A stretch of 64,000 nt of DNA from Actinoplanes lutulentus. Its GTDB lineage: Bacteria; Actinomycetota; Actinomycetes; Mycobacteriales; Micromonosporaceae. This document shows, piece by piece, positions 62,385-64,000 of the stretch (within the stretch, counting starts at the first letter, position 1; each line of letters begins with the position of its first letter). Under the pieces are notes generated by a model. It saw nothing but the letters and a program-made list of their open reading frames with translations, did not search any database and was not told the origin of the DNA. The translations under genes were made by a program, and so were the position numbers. The stretch is from assembly GCF_003259845.1 (NCBI RefSeq), contig NZ_QLMJ01000006.1, positions 186,001 through 250,000 of the forward strand, given 5' to 3'.

Positions 62385-64000
62385 TCTTGACCACGTCCTC
62401 CAGCATGCTTTCCAGCGTGGCGGCGGTGAACGGAAGGCCGTTGACCTGGTTGAACGGGACCGCGTCGATCAGGAATTTCGAGCGGATCACCGAGGCCAGC
62501 TGACCGAGGTTCATCTCCGGGACAACGACCTTTTCGTACGCTGCCAGCACCTCACCGAGGTTGGCCGGCAGCGGAGCGAGGTGGCGCAGGTGGGCCTGTG
62601 CGATCGACAGGCCGCGCTGGCGCAGCGCCCGGCAGGCGGCTCCGATCGGGCCGTAGGTGGAACCCCAGCCGAGCACCAGCACTCGCGCGTTCTCTTCCGG
62701 GTCCTCGACGTCGACGTCCGGCACCGGGATCGCGTCGATGCGCGCCTGCCGGATCCGGACCATGTGCTCGTGGTTCGCCGGGTCGTAGGAGATGTCGCCG
62801 GTCTTGTCGGCTTTCTCCAGGCCGCCGATGCGGTGTTCGAGTCCGGGGGTGCCGGGGATGGCCCATGGTCGGGCCAGCGTCTCCGGATCTCGCAGATAGG
62901 GCAGGAAGTGCCCGTCGGGAGCGTTCGGCGCCGTGGTGAACGCGACCGAGATGTCCGGCAGCTCGTCCACCGAGGGCAGCGACCACGGCTCGGAGCCGTT
63001 CGCCACGTAGTTGTCGGAGAGCAGGATGACCGGGGTGCGGTAGGTCAGCGCGATCCGCGACGCCTCCAGAGCGGCGTGGAAGCAGTCCGACGGCGACCGG
63101 GGTGCGATCACCGCGAGCGGCGCCTCGCCGTGCCGGCCGTACAGCGCCATGTTGAGGTCGGCCTGCTCGGTCTTGGTCGGCATGCCTGTCGACGGGCCGG
63201 CCCGCTGCACGTCGACGATGACCAGGGGCAACTCCAGCGCGATGGCGAGCGAGATGGTCTCGCTCTTGAGCGCCACACCCGGTCCGGACGTGGTGGTCAC
63301 GCCGAGCGCTCCGCCGTACGACGCGCCCAGTGCCGCCCCGATCGCGGCGATCTCGTCCTCGGCCTGCACCGTGGTGACGCCGAACCGCTTGTGCTTGGAG
63401 AGCTCGTGCAGGATGTCCGAGGCCGGGGTGATCGGGTACGCGCCGAGGAAGAGCGGCAGTTTCGACCGGACGGCCGAGGCCACCAGCCCGAGCGCGAGCG
63501 CCTGGTTGCCGGTGATGTTCCGGTACGTCCCGGGGCGCATCTTTGCCGGTTTCACCTCGTACCGAACCGTGAAGGCCTCGGTGGTCTCGCCGTAGTTCCA
63601 GCCGGCCTGCAGTGCGGTCTTGTTGACCACGACCAGGTCCGGACGCTTCGCGAACTTGCGCTCCAGGAACCGCAGGGTGGACTCGAACGGGCGGGAGTAC
63701 ATCCAGCTGAGCAGGCCGAGCGCGAACATGTTCTTGGCGCGTTCGGCGTCCTTTTTCGAGACGCCGAGCTCGGCCAGCGCGCCGACCGTCATCGAGGTGA
63801 GCGCGACCGGGTGAACCGCGTAGCTCTCCAGTGACCCGTCCTCAAGCGGGCTGACCTGGTAACCCACCTTGGCGAGGTTGCGCCGGGTGAACTCGTCGGT
63901 GTTCACGATGATGTCGGCGCCGGCCGGCAGGTCGGCGAGGTTGGCCTTGAGCGCCGCCGGGTTCATGGCGACCAGAACGTTCGGAGCGTCGCCGGGGGTC
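62377..64000 (-). CDS. korA: 2-oxoacid:ferredoxin oxidoreductase, alpha subunit (5' end outside window)
   Basis: KorA is the fused gamma/alpha subunit partnering KorB. The frame continues past 64000; the codons there read TPGDAPNVLVAMNPAAL, the family pattern, so the ATG at 63966 is internal. Visible are the gamma-like domain (LANLADLPAGADIIVNT), the alpha domain ALALGLVASAV, GAYPITPASDILHELSKHKRFGVTTVQAEDEIAAIGAALGASYGGALGVTTTSGPGVALKSE, and LPLVIVDVQRAGPSTGMPTKTEQADL. Confidence 0.94.

Overview
The window is high-GC actinobacterial chromosome with frequent GTG starts, tightly overlapping operons and strong hairpin terminators. It joins a large flagellar cluster to genes typical of actinomycetes: mycothiol glycosyltransferase mshA, a BldN-type sigma factor, the ribosomal protein bS22, a rex-hemACD operon and a korAB pair. 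A flagellated, differentiating actinomycete fits best, probably Actinoplanes or a close relative with motile zoospores. This genus assignment is an inference from gene content.

Positions 1-20050 are flagellar. The right-pointing end of an export operon (flhA, an flhF-like gene, a small membrane protein) meets a long left-pointing operon, flgB-flgC-fliE-fliF-fliG-fliH-fliI-fliJ-(NlpC/P60+lytic transglycosylase)-fliK. Next come fliD-fliS-(fliT-like) and fliC on the minus strand. Divergent from fliC runs flgN-flgK-flgL-fliW-csrA. Four sites fit a FliA-type promoter (CTCA, 16-17 bp, GCCGAA). Two of them, at flgB and fliD, have a direct repeat of GCA(A/C)CCG halves just upstream, resembling the site I recall for the Actinoplanes regulator TcrA. 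The fliC leader has two AAGGA motifs that CsrA could bind, and csrA and its antagonist fliW lie in the divergent operon.

Positions 20100-28162 hold an M23 peptidase, a PHP protein, a SRPBCC protein, a PAS histidine kinase, a small Zn-binding protein, a secreted subtilase, a single-domain response regulator, a methyltransferase-like protein and an SDR. Positions 28297-53924 follow the order of the mycobacterial Rv0486-Rv0512 region closely: mshA, ybjN-like, gpmA, senX3-regX3 (with phoU), a TIM-barrel isomerase, a small HTH protein, bS22, a galE2-like epimerase, an acyltransferase, a glutaredoxin, then hemA-hemC-hemD-hemB. Insertions include a bldN/rsbN-like pair and proline dehydrogenase. A 1.6-kb non-coding island at 30084-31694 is packed with different repeats.

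Positions 53918-64000 carry a two-domain GNAT protein, a membrane-anchored lytic transglycosylase, an FmdB-type zinc ribbon, a nucleotidyl cyclase-ATPase fusion, a secreted phospholipase A2, a two-TM potassium channel with an RCK domain, and korB-korA (korA runs off the window). I saw no rRNA, tRNA, CRISPR array, insertion sequence or phage gene. Regulatory sites were found by eye and need computational confirmation.
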